The notes under the pieces were generated by a model. That model had not been told where the DNA came from. It worked only from the letters and a program-made list of their open reading frames with translations, and ran no database searches. This document shows, piece after piece, positions 61,908 to 64,000 of a DNA stretch of 64,000 nucleotides; within the stretch, counting starts at the first letter, position 1; each line of letters starts with the position of its first letter. Location: the NCBI GenBank assembly GCA_963747985.1, contig CAVVHG010000005.1:124001-188000 (forward strand). Reading direction: 5' to 3'. This stretch comes from JACADW01 sp963747985. GTDB taxonomy: Bacteria; Acidobacteriota; UBA6911. A program made the position numbers and the translations under genes.

Positions 61908-64000
61908 TTGGAATCCAAACGCCTGTTCCTGATCGACGGCATGTCGCACATCTATCGTGCGTACTATGCCATCCGGGGCCTCACCAACTCCAGGGGCCTT
62001 CCCACAAACGCCGTATACGGGTTTACCTCGATGTTGCGCAAGCTGATCGAGGAACAGCAACCCGACTATATGGGTGTTGCCTTCGACCTCGAAGGGCCCA
62101 CGGTGCGCCATGAAAAGTACGAGGCCTACAAAGCGACGCGCAAACCGATGCCGGACGATCTGACGCAGCAGCTGCCGTACATCCGAAGGGTGTGCGACGT
62201 CTTCCGTGTGCCCGTCATCACGTACCAGGGATACGAAGCCGACGACATCATCGGGACGCTGGCAAGACAGGCCGCGGACCGCGGCATGAGGACCATGGTG
62301 GTCACCAGCGACAAGGACATGCTGCAGTTGATTTCCGACCGCGTCTTTGTCATCGACCCCATGAAGGAGAACCTCGTGTACGATCCCGGGAAGGTCGTCG
62401 AAAAGATGGGCGTCAAGCCGGAACAGGTGCCTGACCTGCTCGGGCTCTGGGGCGACACCGTGGACAACATCCCTGGTGCGCCGGGCATCGGGGAAAAGGG
62501 GGCGAAGGAACTCATCCGGACCTACGGGACGCTGGAGGAGTGCCTGCGAAACTGGGACAAGGTCAAGAAGAAGACCTACCAGGAGAGCTTGCGGGACAAC
62601 GTGGATTTGATCAGGACGAGCAGAGAGCTGGCGACCATCCGGCAGGACCTGCCCATCCATCTCGACCCGGAGGCTCTCGCACTCCGCGAGCCCGACCGCG
62701 CGGCGGCCTTCCAGTTGTTCGCAGAGCTGGAGTTCAAGTCGCTCATGCGCGAGTTTCATGAAGCGCCCGATGTACAGTCCCAGGAAGCATCCTGGCTGGA
62801 GTCGGCTGACGCGCAGGATTTCCTTCGAGGACTCCTCGGCCAGCCGGCGGTCTATTTTTCGATCGGTTTCCGCGAGGTTCCGCGGTCGCGCCGCGTCGCC
62901 TGCGCGGCCTGTTTCCAGGGGGAAAGCGGCAGCGCCGCAGTGGTGGACCTGCAGGATGAAGACGTCAGGCGCGCGTGCGACCGCGTCCTGTCGAATGCCG
63001 ACTCGAGGAAGATCTGCTGGGACACCAAGCCATGCCTGTCCGCCCTGGAATCTCTCCATATAGGGATCCGGCCGCACATCGATGATGTGATGCTCATGGC
63101 CTTCCTCACGGCTCCGCACATCGGCGACTACTCGCTGAGACGCTGGGCCATGGACCAGCTTCACGTCTCACTGCCGGACGAAAAGACCGGCAACGACCTG
63201 ATGGCAGGCCTGAACAGGGAGGCTGCGGCGGGAATGCTCGCGCGCGAATTGGAATGCGCGCGTCGCCTGGAGACCCTGCTCCGGCCGCGCATGGACGAAT
63301 TCGGACTCAAGCGCGTCTACGAGGAAATCGAGTTGCCGCTGACCCCGGTGCTGGTCGACATGGAACGTGCAGGCATCCGAGTCGATCCCGCAAAGCTGAA
63401 GCAGCTCTCATCGACAATGGAGAAGCAGCTCACGGAGGTGACCGCAAAGATCTACTCTGCGGCCGGGACCGAGTTCAACATTAACTCCCCGAAACAATTG
63501 GGCGAGGTCCTGTTCGAGAAGCTGAACCTCCCCATGCTCAAGAAAACACGCAAGACCGGCGGCTACAGCACGGACCAGGCGGTCCTGGAAGAGCTGGCGG
63601 GCTCCTACGAAATACCGAGGCTGATCCTCGAGTACAGGCAGATTGCCAAGCTCAAATCGACGTACGTGGACGCGTTGCCTTCCCTCATCAATCCCGAGAC
63701 GGGTCGCGTCCATACAAGCTTCAACCAGACGGGGGCAGCAACGGGCAGGCTGTCCAGTTCGGATCCCAACCTGCAGAACATACCTGTGCGAACCGACCTC
63801 GGACGGCTGATCCGCAGCGCCTTTGTCCCGGAGGACGGGAATCTCCTCTTGTCGGCAGACTACTCGCAGATTGAGCTCCGCGTGCTCGCGCATCTCTCGG
63901 GCGATGCGGTCCTGACCGAAGCATTTCGGCACAACGAGGATATCCACGATCGGACCGCGCGCGAGGTATTCGGTCCCGCCGCCGCGGAAAACCGCGCGGA
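61908..64000 (+). CDS. polA: DNA polymerase I, 3' end beyond the window
   Basis: The first 697 codons are visible. The 5'-3' exonuclease domain is complete (KRLFLIDGMSHIYRAYYAI; VTSDKDMLQLI; GLWGDTVDNIPGAPGIGEKGA). The middle domain, where the 3'-5' exonuclease should be, lacks the DxE of motif Exo I (the strand reads VYFSIGFREV) and the YxxxD of Exo III, so proofreading is probably lost. The polymerase domain begins with LEYRQIAKLKSTYVDALP, then TGRLSSSDPNLQNIPVRT and motif A LLLSADYSQIELRVLAH. The start is TTG at 61908, with GGGG upstream, because the conserved N-terminus begins there. Confidence 0.92.
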   Translation, partial: MESKRLFLIDGMSHIYRAYYAIRGLTNSRGLPTNAVYGFTSMLRKLIEEQQPDYMGVAFDLEGPTVRHEKYEAYKATRKPMPDDLTQQLPYIRRVCDVFRVPVITYQGYEADDIIGTLARQAADRGMRTMVVTSDKDMLQLISDRVFVIDPMKENLVYDPGKVVEKMGVKPEQVPDLLGLWGDTVDNIPGAPGIGEKGAKELIRTYGTLEECLRNWDKVKKKTYQESLRDNVDLIRTSRELATIRQDLPIHLDPEALALREPDRAAAFQLFAELEFKSLMREFHEAPDVQSQEASWLESADAQDFLRGLLGQPAVYFSIGFREVPRSRRVACAACFQGESGSAAVVDLQDEDVRRACDRVLSNADSRKICWDTKPCLSALESLHIGIRPHIDDVMLMAFLTAPHIGDYSLRRWAMDQLHVSLPDEKTGNDLMAGLNREAAAGMLARELECARRLETLLRPRMDEFGLKRVYEEIELPLTPVLVDMERAGIRVDPAKLKQLSSTMEKQLTEVTAKIYSAAGTEFNINSPKQLGEVLFEKLNLPMLKKTRKTGGYSTDQAVLEELAGSYEIPRLILEYRQIAKLKSTYVDALPSLINPETGRVHTSFNQTGAATGRLSSSDPNLQNIPVRTDLGRLIRSAFVPEDGNLLLSADYSQIELRVLAHLSGDAVLTEAFRHNEDIHDRTAREVFGPAAAENRA

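Noticed and set aside
61689..63164. A 491-codon minus-strand frame opposite polA
   Set aside because: Shadow of the polymerase gene, which has complete catalytic motifs.

Overview
The window reads as a chromosome segment of a GC-rich Gram-negative bacterium, most likely of the phylum Acidobacteriota. That assignment is inference from gene content: a VWFA protein of the kind enlarged in Acidobacteria, a POTRA protein, a carboxypeptidase-regulatory/TPR exported protein, ATP-type PEP carboxykinase, NtrYX-type regulation, and a DUF2339-DUF3999 pair. I found no tRNA, rRNA, CRISPR array or transposase gene. Most genes are chromosomal housekeeping genes; the accessory character lies in structured repeats, two decayed loci and several regulatory pairs.

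Layout. 1-3.4 kb: a NtrY-like kinase (cut by the window edge) and its NtrX-like sigma-54 regulator. 3.4-3.9 kb: non-coding, with the first copy of a multi-hairpin repeat. 3.9-6.8 kb: aminotransferase and pckA, translationally coupled. 6.9-14.6 kb: a sugar-use region with a GH106-like rhamnosidase pseudogene carrying three +1 frameshifts, a hexamer repeat, a zinc dehydrogenase, the second multi-hairpin repeat, an SDR with Arg in place of the catalytic Lys, and an SSS symporter followed by three very small membrane proteins. 14.9-17.5 kb: a CoA hydrolase/transferase and the deletion-fused remnant of a NitT/TauT-type ABC transporter. 17.5-28.6 kb: housekeeping (trmFO, xerC, proS, rpiB, glyA, a DinG-like helicase, a zinc-ribbon/Tudor-like protein, an RluA-type synthase, ttcA, an MBL hydrolase that may be leaderless). 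28.7-36.8 kb: small membrane, NIPSNAP and HEAT proteins, then DUF2339-DUF3999. 36.9-48 kb: an EF-G paralogue, two MacB/FtsX-type permeases without an ATPase, a heme-motif histidine kinase with a regulator whose sigma-54 contact loop is altered (GAFAGA), an RNase D-like exonuclease and a second two-component pair. 48-52.4 kb: a glycosyltransferase, a sigma-region-4-only protein facing a tiny zinc-binding anti-sigma-like protein, a VWFA/POTRA pair and a coiled-coil zinc-ribbon protein. 52.8-64 kb: a KDPG-aldolase-like protein, an exported amidohydrolase, dtd, a HAD phosphatase, TPR, YHS and HEAT proteins, an exported TPR protein with a clear promoter and terminator, a zinc-ribbon coiled-coil protein, a Nudix hydrolase and the first 697 codons of polA, whose proofreading domain lacks its acidic motifs.

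How genes work together. The aminotransferase and pckA probably link aspartate/oxaloacetate to PEP. The rhamnosidase remnant, symporter and two dehydrogenases look like a sugar-scavenging locus losing function. Three two-component systems and the split sigma/anti-sigma-like pair make the window rich in envelope and redox sensing. The strongest leads are the multi-hairpin repeat family, two other perfect inverted-repeat elements, the split sigma pair, the microprotein-bearing symporter operon and the GAFAGA regulator paired with a heme-motif kinase.
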